Shown in pieces: positions 17,223 through 24,595 of a stretch of DNA of 64,000 nucleotides. Within the stretch, counting starts at the first letter, position 1, and each line of letters begins with the position of its first letter. The notes below the pieces were generated by a model. The model had not been told where the DNA came from. It made no database searches and saw only the letters and a list, made by a program, of their open reading frames with translations. A program made the position numbers and the translations under genes. Source of the stretch: Micromonospora zamorensis (GTDB lineage Bacteria; Actinomycetota; Actinomycetes; Mycobacteriales; Micromonosporaceae); NCBI RefSeq assembly GCF_900090275.1, contig NZ_LT607755.1, forward strand, positions 4,340,001 to 4,404,000. Direction: 5' to 3'.

Positions 17223-17260
17223 TGTATAGCAAGCAATGTGCGGTTGGTGCTTGCTATACA
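17223..17260. promoter_or_regulatory. GntR-type operator
   Basis: TGTATAGCAAGCA (17223-17235) and TGCTTGCTATACA (17248-17260) are perfect 13-base inverted arms separated by 12 bases. AT-rich TATATA at 17269-17274 may be the -10 box of the rightward operon. The adjacent minimal GntR protein is the natural candidate ligand. Confidence 0.75.
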
Positions 17261-17448
17261 TGACCTGTTATATACGCTCTCCCTTGGCCGGCTCCCAGGT
17301 CTGCAACCCGGAGCTGGTTCATTCCCACCGCGCAGAGAGCGCCCGGCCGGTCGGTCCCCCGTTCGGCCGGGCGTGCCGGGGCGTGCCCGCACGCCGTCCT
17401 GGCGCACAAGCCATGACCAGCAAGGAGACGACCCGACGGGAGCCCCCG

Positions 17449-17670
17449 ATGCCCGATCGACCCGACGAATCCCCTACTGACCCAGCATCACCGTCCAAGC
17501 AGCGCCGTCGCCTCGTGTCCGAACAGGACGTCGAGGATGCCGACGACGTCCTGTTTGCCCATCCACCACGTGTCGTGCGGCGCTGGCTGTGCGAGTGCGG
17601 CGTGGACTACCCCTGTGCCGACGTGCGCTTCGCCCTCCTGGTCAAGTCCAGCGCTGAGGCGGGCGAATGA
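17449..17670 (+). CDS. Small Cys-containing unknown protein
   Basis: A 73-residue hydrophilic protein with a Pro/Asp-rich start and a C-terminal segment WLCECGVDYPCADVRFALL whose C-x-C-x5-C spacing could bind a metal; similar small proteins occur in actinomycete mobile elements. ATG at 17449 is preferred over one at 17413 because GGGAG precedes it. The stop overlaps the next start by four bases (ATGA), so it heads a three-gene operon facing the GntR operator. Confidence 0.65.
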   Translation: MPDRPDESPTDPASPSKQRRRLVSEQDVEDADDVLFAHPPRVVRRWLCECGVDYPCADVRFALLVKSSAEAGE

Positions 17671-18302
17671 GCATCGACACCGCGGACGACCTGCGTGCCG
17701 CATGGTTGGCCACGATCTCCGCCGCCGACCGCGCCGGCGCGCACCTGCACGGGGCAGGGCCGCCCGGCCGGCGGCTGCCCTGGCAGGACGCGGTCACGGA
17801 GTGCTGGCGGGCGCTGAGTCTGGTCTACGCCGGCTTGGCCGCGGACAGGAATTCGCCGGGAGGCTCGGCCGGGGACCTGCTCGCCGGCCTGTGCGCCGCT
17901 CGCGTTGACGCGGACCGGGCCGCCGCGTTGGCCGCCCGTGTCCGGTGGCGGTTGGGTGCGGCTGAGGACCGGCTGCGGCGTACCCGAATCGTGGCGGACG
18001 CGGTCGCGGCCCGGCACGTCGCGGCGGCGATCAGCCGGTTGGACCTGGTCGGTGCCCGGCTCGCGGTCGGCAGCTGCCGGATCGACCGCTCGGTGGCGGC
18101 ACTGACCGGCGAACCGACGGCACCGCCCCCGCCCACCAGCCACCGCAACGCCGACAGCGACAGCGACAGCGACAGCGACAGCGCCGAGCTGATCGCCCAC
18201 GGCTGTCACGCGGCGAGCGTTCTGGTGACCAGGCGGTACCGATTGAGCAGACCACGCCGACACAGGAGCGCACTCACGATGATCAGGGAGCGACGATGGT
18301 GA
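17667..18302 (+). CDS. Unknown helical protein with Ser-Asp repeat
   Basis: A 211-residue Ala/Arg-rich helical protein I do not recognise. It contains WQDAVTECWRALSLVYAGLA, several amphipathic helices, then a Pro-rich break and a Ser-Asp run of five pairs encoded by a hexanucleotide repeat, and a basic C-terminus. Second gene of the three-gene operon; it overlaps both neighbours (4 and 7 bases). Confidence 0.6.
   Translation: MSIDTADDLRAAWLATISAADRAGAHLHGAGPPGRRLPWQDAVTECWRALSLVYAGLAADRNSPGGSAGDLLAGLCAARVDADRAAALAARVRWRLGAAEDRLRRTRIVADAVAARHVAAAISRLDLVGARLAVGSCRIDRSVAALTGEPTAPPPPTSHRNADSDSDSDSDSAELIAHGCHAASVLVTRRYRLSRPRRHRSALTMIRERRW
18153..18182 (+). repeat. Hexanucleotide repeat (GACAGC)5
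   Basis: Five perfect tandem copies of GACAGC encode alternating Asp and Ser. Copy number changes would add or remove Asp-Ser pairs without shifting frame. Confidence 0.95.
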
Positions 18303-18760
18303 CCGATCCACACGCGGCGCTACGCGGCCTGCTGACTGGTCGGCTGCGTGGCCACGAACGGCGGCTGCGCCGGTTCACCGAGCCGGACTGGCGGCGGTAC
18401 GCCGATCTGCTCGCCGGGGCGCTGCTGGTGGCGGTGCGGCGACGGTTCGTGGCTGGGCAGGATCGTGCTCCGGTGATCCGGTTCGTGGCGTCCGTCCGGG
18501 AACGCTACGACGCCACCGGGCGCGACGTCGATCCGGTGCTGGCTGAGGCGCTGGTCTGGGCGGCGCTCGGTGAGCGTCCGCCGGTGCCCGACGACGCTTC
18601 GGCGGTCGTCGCGCGGACGGTGTTGCTGCTCGGCCTGCTCGAAGACGAGGGTCTCACCGACAGCGAGCGCAACGACATTCTCGCGGCCGCCGCGCACGCT
18701 GCGGACGACTCAGCATTGGGCGTGGATCGGCAGCAGGCAGGCGCGACCGACCAGCGGTAG
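18296..18760 (+). CDS. Unknown protein, third gene of operon
   Basis: A 154-residue protein of unknown function, helical, with basic N-terminal half (LRGHERRLRRFTEPDWRRYAD) and an acidic C-terminal half (LLGLLEDEGLTDSERNDILA). It has no signal peptide or membrane helix. It overlaps the upstream gene by seven bases and ends the operon. Confidence 0.6.
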   Translation: MVTDPHAALRGLLTGRLRGHERRLRRFTEPDWRRYADLLAGALLVAVRRRFVAGQDRAPVIRFVASVRERYDATGRDVDPVLAEALVWAALGERPPVPDDASAVVARTVLLLGLLEDEGLTDSERNDILAAAAHAADDSALGVDRQQAGATDQR

Positions 18761-18762
18761 AC

Positions 18763-18850
18763 GCGGCACGGACCGCCTTTGCGGGACAGTGCCGGGGCGG
18801 GGAGCGCCATAGACTCTGCTGCCGGCAGTCAAGTGAACGGTCCGTGCCGC
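18763..18850. repeat. 13-base inverted repeat flanking 62 bases
   Basis: GCGGCACGGACCG (18763-18775) and CGGTCCGTGCCGC (18838-18850) are perfect complements. The segment between them contains TAGACT (18810-18815), a possible -10 box for the gene starting at 18868. It may be a terminator for the upstream operon or a small regulatory structure. Confidence 0.5.
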
Positions 18851-18867
18851 TGGAGGAGTGACGCGAC

Positions 18868-19425
18868 GTGGCATCTCAAGGGAACCCCGCCACCGCTACC
18901 GGCCGTCGTCGCCGGGCCAGGGCCATCGCGCTGTCGGGCGGGCTCGCGGCGGTTCTGGCCCTCGTGCTCGTCGCTGCCCACTCCACCGGTGACAGGTGGG
19001 GCATCCTCGACAGTTCCCAGTCATCTTCCTCGACGACGCCCGCGCCCACGGTGACCGCAGAATCTGGGGCGCAGCTCGCCCGGGCCTGCATCGCGCAGAC
19101 CAAGGGCGAGGAGGCGGTGGCGTACTTCCACCGGGACATCCCGGTGGGCCGGTGGGGCGACCCGGTCCGCGGCACCGCCTCGGCGAGCAGCGAGCCGTTC
19201 GTGCTGTGGCTCTTCGACGACGATTGCGAGCCACACAAGGCGCTCGACGTGCCAGCGCGGACCAGTCGCACGTTCAAGGCGCAGGTGGGTCAGGTCTGGT
19301 CCTACACCGAAGCGTCAGCGGGCCAACCAGCCGACGGCCGCACCTGTCGCGTCTTTGGCCTATCCAACAGCGGCACCGAGCAGAGATTCAGCGACAGCAG
19401 GCTCCTCACCTACCACGCGGAATAG
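18868..19425 (+). CDS. Exported or membrane-anchored unknown protein
   Basis: A 185-residue protein with a basic start (ATGRRRRARAIAL), one hydrophobic helix (SGGLAAVLALVLVAAHS), a Ser/Thr/Pro linker and an extracellular domain of about 120 residues with three Cys (ARACIAQTKG, FDDDCEP, RTCRVFG). GTG follows a good GGAGGAG site. No family recognised. It lies just before a signal peptidase and FtsX permease on the opposite strand, which may be coincidence. Confidence 0.65.
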   Translation: MASQGNPATATGRRRRARAIALSGGLAAVLALVLVAAHSTGDRWGILDSSQSSSSTTPAPTVTAESGAQLARACIAQTKGEEAVAYFHRDIPVGRWGDPVRGTASASSEPFVLWLFDDDCEPHKALDVPARTSRTFKAQVGQVWSYTEASAGQPADGRTCRVFGLSNSGTEQRFSDSRLLTYHAE

Positions 19426-19528
19426 ACGAGCGGTCCTCCTGCGGACCGATCGCCGTTCGGAGTTTGACCTGGCCGCAGAACAACCACAGCCGGGCGCGCG
19501 GGGTCCGCGAGCGCCAGTCGCCCGAGAG

Positions 19529-20005
19529 TCACACCTCGAAGTGACCCTGGGCCTGGGTCAGCGGGTCGGGCTCGGCCCGCCGTCCAACGGGACGGACGAC
19601 GACACCGACAAGCCGGTCCTCAACCACCAACCCGTAGTGCCGCGAGTCGCGACTGGCCGCTGGGTTGTCTCCCAGAAGCGCCATTCGCCCCTCGGGCAGT
19701 ACGTCGCCATCCGGGTACGGCACGTCTGCGGGCACCGGGCCTCCCGGCAGAGCGACCAGCCGCTTGATGACAAGTCCACTGCGTGGACGTGGTCCCGCCA
19801 TCCGGGTATCGGGCGCCACTACCACGATGTCCCCCACACTCAGGTCGCGTAGAGACGCCCGGCGTACCAACAGCCGGTCACCAGGCTGGAGGGTGGGCAC
19901 CATACTGTGGCCTGCCACTGTGGCCATCAGGTACCGCCGACGCAGTACTACCAGCACGGCCACCGCACCGATGACGACCAGCAGCGGGGTGATCACCGAT
20001 TGCAT
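19529..20005 (-). CDS. Signal peptidase I-like (S26) protease
   Basis: A 158-residue S26 peptidase. One N-terminal helix (PLLVVIGAVAVLVVLRRRY) precedes GHSMVPTLQPGD with the nucleophile Ser34, and VIKRLVALPGG holds the general-base Lys81; GDNPAASRDSRHYG is the conserved C-terminal box. It is shorter than housekeeping LepB, like dedicated peptidases of specialised export loci. ATG at 20005 lies 10 bases past the permease stop; an earlier ATG at 20023 would overlap it. Coupling to the permease suggests both act on the same exported product (inference). Confidence 0.85.
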   Translation of the reverse strand: MQSVITPLLVVIGAVAVLVVLRRRYLMATVAGHSMVPTLQPGDRLLVRRASLRDLSVGDIVVVAPDTRMAGPRPRSGLVIKRLVALPGGPVPADVPYPDGDVLPEGRMALLGDNPAASRDSRHYGLVVEDRLVGVVVRPVGRRAEPDPLTQAQGHFEV

Positions 20006-20015
20006 GATGAACTCG

Positions 20016-22874
20016 TCACCCATCGGCCAGGTGTCTGGCAGGCATGCGACGGACCAGGACCGCAGGCAGCAGTCCGGCGGTCGCGGCGAGCAGTACGCCG
20101 AAGCCCGCAGTTCCGGCAGCGACGAGGAGCATCGCCGGGGTGATACCACCAGCGAAGAAGGAAATCGCGACGAGCGCGACCCCGCCACCGGTAACACCAC
20201 CGAGCATCCCGATGACGAGCCCTTCCAGAGACACCAGGCGGACGAGTGCGCCGTCCGACCAGCCCGTCGCCTGCAACACGGCGAACTCTGTCGCCCTCTC
20301 CCGCACACCGAGATAGAGGACGTCCGCCACGGCGGTGATGCTGAACACGACCAGCCCCACCACGGTGACCCGGTCGATCTCCCGGACGGTCAACGACACC
20401 CCGTCACCGAGCACAGTGCCAATGATCCGACCCTTGAAGGTGAGGTCGACGGCGACAGCGAAGGTCAGCGCGGCCACGGCAATGGCGAGGCTCACCGCTG
20501 CGAGTGCGGTGCGGCCGGGCACCCGGCGGGTGCCGGTCACCGCCATCCGCAGAATCGTCCGTTGCGTGCCTGCTCGCACACGGGCCGCCGCCACGGCCGG
20601 CTGCAGAGCCGCGGCCGGGTAGGCGCCCGCGGCACGCAGTGCGGGGACGAGTGCCGCGACAAGCGTCAACGCGACGGCGACGCCGAAGGCCACCGCGACT
20701 CGCGACCAAGGCACCTCGATGCCGACCGCGGTGGCGACCGGAACGGTGAGCAGCCCGGCCGCGACTCCAGCGAGGGCACCCAGCAGGCAGGCCTCGCCGA
20801 GAATCAACGCGGCGAGGCGGTGCGCCGGCCAACCCAGGCAGGCGAGGACGGCGAGTTCGCGGCGCCGGTCGCGCACTGCCGCCGACACCGCGTTGCCGAC
20901 GAACAGCACGCAGGTGATGAGCACCATGCCGAGCAGAATGCTGCTCTTGCGGTCGACCGCCCGCACGAGCACCGCCGCCACTCCCTTTTCCGTCCACATC
21001 TCGTGCACAGTGAGCGGGGGGCGGCCGTACTTGCCGGCGGGCAGGACCAGCGTCTCCCGCGTCGCGGACGAGCCGAGGACGATGTCCACATCGAGGCCCG
21101 TGCGTTCGGCGATCTCCTCGGCCACGACTCGGACGCGTTCCCGGCCGACAGCGTCAAACCGGTCGATCCCCGCCACCCGGACCCGGACGGCACTCAGCGG
21201 CGACTGAGCCTGCCCAGCATCGGCGCCACGGAGCAGGTCGGGCAGAGACATCAGGTTGGTGAGCAGTTGCGGCGGGGCCGCGACATACCCGGTGATGCTG
21301 CTGGTGGGCAGCAGGTTCTGGCCGCCGAGCGCGCTGCTCGAACGCCGGTCGCCCCCGCTCACGCTGGGCGCGACGAACGTTTCCATCGGCGCACCGGTCA
21401 GCTCTCGTCCCTTGGTGACGACCAACGGGTCGAGTGCCCCCACGACTGTGCCCTCGACGACCAGTTCCTGGTCCGTTCGGATGTCGTCCCCGATCGCCCG
21501 CATAGCGGTGTCCACGGCAAGGGGTGAGAACCGCTCGGTGTCAGCTGCGCTGCGCAGGCGCTCTGGTGGGTCAGCGGGGCGCACCCGCAGCGCGTCGCCG
21601 TCCTGGTCGTACGACGGTGAAGTTACTGTCACCACGTCATGAATGTCGATGGTCTCGCCGCTCGCGGTGTTCGAGGCGAGCCAGTCGGCCCAGACGGTGC
21701 TCAGCGCTCGCCGCTCGGGCGGCAGCGCCGCGCCGGCGTCGACAGTGAGCCGGGCAAGCTCGGGCCGGGCATTGCCGGCCCTGACCAGGCCCGGTTCGGG
21801 CAGAGCACTGATCGCGACCGTCATCTCCTCGTCGCTGACCAGGCGGTCGGTCGCCAGCATCGGCACGCGGGGCACCGGGTGCTCTCCACCGCCGGGCTGT
21901 GGCCGCTCATCCGCGTTCAGGTAGCGCCCCGAGGTTATCGCGCGGTTCAACCCGGACAGCCGGGCCTCCTGATCCGGGTCGATCGCCGCAGCCAACAGCG
22001 AGAAGCGGGCGGGCTGCCTGACAACGAGCCGCTCCATGACCGGCAGGGCCCGCCCCCGGGTCAGCACCGTCGCGTCCCGGAACGTGCCATCGTCGATCAA
22101 CTGGTAAGCCCTGACCGCGTGGCTCACCGGGCTGCGGGAGTCGTCGCGAAGCCAGTCGCAGACCAGTTCACGGTGTCCGTCGCTGAGCACCTCCAGCGGA
22201 GGCTGGCTGGCGGCGGGACAGCGGCGGGAGACGTAGTCGGCCGACAGTTCGGTCCCGTCGGCGTACACGTGCACCTGCCGGTCGTTGATGAAGTCCCGCA
22301 CGGGGATCAACCGGTTACGGGTGACGTAGACGAAGGCAGGCATGCTGGGCACGCGGGTCAGCCCTCGATCGGCGACCGTCGCCGGAGACAACCGCAACAG
22401 CTGCTGCCTGAGCCGTCGGTCGACCCGATCGGTGAGGTCCACCGGCAGGCCGAGATCGACGCTGACATAGCCGACCATGGCCACGGGTGCCGCGATCTCG
22501 ACGCCATTAATCGCCTGGATGTTCCGCCACTGGTCGAGCGAGAGACCACCGAACTGGCCGGAGAGGAAGTTGGGCCGCACCAAGCCCTGTCGCGTCTCCA
22601 ACTCGCCCCGCGTCCCGGCCGGCCGGACCAAGATGTCGTACGCGGAGCGGTAGTTGGCCTGCACAACGCCGACGGCTTGCAGCCGGGAGGCCGTCGTTGC
22701 CCCGGTGAGCACACAAAAGCCGGTGGTGGCCAACATGACGGCGCTGACCACGGCGAGACTGCGGCCCGCGCGGTGCCGCAATTGAGCGATGATGATGCGA
22801 AGCAAGAAGCGGTTCCCAACTGACGGGCTCAGGTTAGCGCGTGCACCGTGTGCGGGCTGCCCCTTGATGACCAT
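20016..22874 (-). CDS. FtsX-type ABC transporter permease
   Basis: A 952-residue permease of the MacB/FtsX (type VII) class. One helix near 36-58 is followed by an unusually large external region of nearly 600 residues. Then come three FtsX helices (SSILLGMVLITCVLFVGNAV; GEACLLGALAGVAAGL; FGVAVALTLVAALVPAL), another helix near TALAAVSLAIAVAALTF, and a second FtsX triple at the C-terminus. A conserved cytoplasmic RDRRRELAVLACLGW/VRERATEFAVLQATGW motif appears before each triple, the coupling element of this class. Start uncertain: ATG at 22874 lacks a clear site; a TTG near the first helix is possible. Its ATPase is encoded divergently. Confidence 0.88.
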   Translation of the reverse strand: MVIKGQPAHGARANLSPSVGNRFLLRIIIAQLRHRAGRSLAVVSAVMLATTGFCVLTGATTASRLQAVGVVQANYRSAYDILVRPAGTRGELETRQGLVRPNFLSGQFGGLSLDQWRNIQAINGVEIAAPVAMVGYVSVDLGLPVDLTDRVDRRLRQQLLRLSPATVADRGLTRVPSMPAFVYVTRNRLIPVRDFINDRQVHVYADGTELSADYVSRRCPAASQPPLEVLSDGHRELVCDWLRDDSRSPVSHAVRAYQLIDDGTFRDATVLTRGRALPVMERLVVRQPARFSLLAAAIDPDQEARLSGLNRAITSGRYLNADERPQPGGGEHPVPRVPMLATDRLVSDEEMTVAISALPEPGLVRAGNARPELARLTVDAGAALPPERRALSTVWADWLASNTASGETIDIHDVVTVTSPSYDQDGDALRVRPADPPERLRSAADTERFSPLAVDTAMRAIGDDIRTDQELVVEGTVVGALDPLVVTKGRELTGAPMETFVAPSVSGGDRRSSSALGGQNLLPTSSITGYVAAPPQLLTNLMSLPDLLRGADAGQAQSPLSAVRVRVAGIDRFDAVGRERVRVVAEEIAERTGLDVDIVLGSSATRETLVLPAGKYGRPPLTVHEMWTEKGVAAVLVRAVDRKSSILLGMVLITCVLFVGNAVSAAVRDRRRELAVLACLGWPAHRLAALILGEACLLGALAGVAAGLLTVPVATAVGIEVPWSRVAVAFGVAVALTLVAALVPALRAAGAYPAAALQPAVAAARVRAGTQRTILRMAVTGTRRVPGRTALAAVSLAIAVAALTFAVAVDLTFKGRIIGTVLGDGVSLTVREIDRVTVVGLVVFSITAVADVLYLGVRERATEFAVLQATGWSDGALVRLVSLEGLVIGMLGGVTGGGVALVAISFFAGGITPAMLLVAAGTAGFGVLLAATAGLLPAVLVRRMPARHLADG

Positions 22875-22919
22875 CCAGCTAGGATCCGGTCAGACTCCAA
22901 CACACAGCCGGAAGAACAG

Positions 22920-23651
22920 GTGTCCCCGCTCATGGCGGTCGGTGCAGAGCAACCGGAGAAGGCCGGGGCGTCGATCCGGACGAGACACCTGACCAGATCT
23001 TTCGGCACCGGCGCCGCACGGATCGTCGCCGTCGATGATCTCTCGCTCACCATCTCACCAGGGGCGGTGGTCGCGCTCCGCGGTGCCAGCGGTTCGGGCA
23101 AGTCGACTCTGCTTCATCTGCTCGCCGGGATCGAGCGACCCGGGTCGGGAGAGCTCAACGTCGGTGGAGTCGACCTGGGCCGGGCCACCAGACGACACCT
23201 GACACAGCACCGACGTCGGGTGGGGCTGGTATTTCAGCGGTTTCACCTGCTCCCGGCCATGTCCGTCCTGGACAACGTCCTCGCACCCGTCATCCCGCTT
23301 CGGGTGTCGTTCGACAAGGTTGCGCGGGCGAGGGACCTGCTGGCCGCCGTCGGGCTGGCGGGACGCGAAGCTGCGGCGCCCACTCAACTCTCCGGTGGCC
23401 AGCAGCAGCGCGTGGCGGTGGCCCGCGCGCTGATCGGCTCCCCCGCGCTGATCCTCGCCGACGAGCCGACGGGCAGCCTGGACTCCACCACCGGAACCGA
23501 GATCATGGACCTGCTGCTGCGGGTCGCCGCGGAGTGGTCCACGACGATGGTCATCGCCACGCACGATGAGGGTGTCGCCAACGCCTGTGACCACGTCATC
23601 ACGATGCGCGACGGTCAGATCACGGTCGACGAGCCCGCCCAGTCGGCCTGA
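22920..23651 (+). CDS. LolD/MacB-like ABC ATPase
   Basis: A 243-residue ATPase matching the class that pairs with FtsX permeases. Walker A GASGSGKST, Q-loop VFQRFHLLPAMSVLDN, signature LSGGQQQRVAVARAL, Walker B LILADEPTGSLDS and H-loop VIATHDEGVAN are all intact. GTG at 22920 follows GGAAG; an ATG at 22932 is the alternative. It is divergent from the large permease, with only about 45 bases between starts, so a shared promoter region is likely. Probable job: energising a mechanotransmission or lipoprotein/peptide export complex at the membrane. Confidence 0.92.
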   Translation: MSPLMAVGAEQPEKAGASIRTRHLTRSFGTGAARIVAVDDLSLTISPGAVVALRGASGSGKSTLLHLLAGIERPGSGELNVGGVDLGRATRRHLTQHRRRVGLVFQRFHLLPAMSVLDNVLAPVIPLRVSFDKVARARDLLAAVGLAGREAAAPTQLSGGQQQRVAVARALIGSPALILADEPTGSLDSTTGTEIMDLLLRVAAEWSTTMVIATHDEGVANACDHVITMRDGQITVDEPAQSA

Positions 23652-23666
23652 CCAGCCCGGCGAGGA

Positions 23667-24593
23667 TCAGCGCAGGCCACGGACCAGCAGCAGGTAGGCG
23701 CAGTAGGCCATCGGCACCAGCAGAAAACAGATCAGGAACCCGAGCGGCAGATAACGCGGCGGGGTGCCGGTGACCATCGCGGGCCGCCCCCACCTGCCCA
23801 GCACCAGGTACCCACCGAAGAACGCCACCGCCGGCAGCCCCGCGCAGATCCACGCGCCGAGCGTGAACCCGTCGACCATGCCGACGCCGGACGCCAGCAC
23901 CAGGGCCAGCACGAGCACCCCGGCGGCAGCGCCGCACGCGGCGTAGACCGCGACCGCCCGCGCCAGCGGCGACCACGTCGGCAGGAGCGCCGGCCGCTGG
24001 GCCAGCAGCTCCGCCTGCTGTCCGTGCCGGTCGGCCTCGTCGGCCATCCGCCGGGCCAACTCCAGCTCCACCGCCGGGTCGACCGCCGCCGCGCGTTGCG
24101 CTGGCACCCCGACGCCCGCCGGGCTCACCGCAGTCGGCAGCGCCAGCCGCGCCTCCCCCGCCGGCAGCTCGGGGTACGCCCCGACCCCCGCCCGCCCCGG
24201 CACGCCGGCTGCGCCGTCGGGTCCCCCGTCCCCCGCTCCGGGTGCGGTGGAAGGGCCGGACCCGGCAGCGGACGGAAGGCCCGACCCGGCAGCGGTGACC
24301 GGACCAGCGCCGAACCCGGAGCCGGAGGCCGACCCGGAGCCGGACGGTGGGCCCGGCCAGCCGGCGGCTTCGGCCGGACCACCCGGGGCAGAGCCTGCGG
24401 GTGGCTGGTCGACTCGGATCGATCGGCCGAGCTGGTCGAGGCGGTGCCCCTGTGCGGTCAGCCTCTGTTGGAGGTAGTCGACGGCGGCGTGCAGGTCACG
24501 GCGGCGCGCGGACTCGGTGGCGGCGTGCTGCTCACCGGCCCGGCGCTGCTCGGCGAGTTGTCGGGCCAGCGCCGCGTACTCCTCGAAGGACAC
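23667..24593 (-). CDS. Coiled-coil, Pro/Gly-rich membrane protein
   Basis: A 308-residue protein with three zones: an N-terminal heptad-like helix (FEEYAALARQLAEQRRAGEQ and on to about residue 60), a long Gly/Pro/Ser/Ala linker (about 60-170), and a C-terminal membrane part with about four helices (for example AACGAAAGVLVLALVLASGV and YLPLGFLICFLLVPMAYC). GTG at 24593 is placed by GGGGAG 8 bases before it; another GTG at 24599 overlaps the ATPase stop. No family recognised. Third gene of the receptor/FtsK operon, plausibly the membrane platform of that machine (inference). Confidence 0.7.
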   Translation of the reverse strand: MSFEEYAALARQLAEQRRAGEQHAATESARRRDLHAAVDYLQQRLTAQGHRLDQLGRSIRVDQPPAGSAPGGPAEAAGWPGPPSGSGSASGSGFGAGPVTAAGSGLPSAAGSGPSTAPGAGDGGPDGAAGVPGRAGVGAYPELPAGEARLALPTAVSPAGVGVPAQRAAAVDPAVELELARRMADEADRHGQQAELLAQRPALLPTWSPLARAVAVYAACGAAAGVLVLALVLASGVGMVDGFTLGAWICAGLPAVAFFGGYLVLGRWGRPAMVTGTPPRYLPLGFLICFLLVPMAYCAYLLLVRGLR

Positions 24594-24595
24594 TG

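Noticed and set aside
15644..19425. A complete integrative element or prophage
   Set aside because: No integrase, replication gene, tRNA or att-like direct repeats are visible; only the minimal GntR and small genes hint at such an origin.
19665..21527. A 620-codon plus-strand frame opposite the FtsX permease
   Set aside because: No recognisable domain and strongly charged low-complexity composition; the permease is clearly coding.
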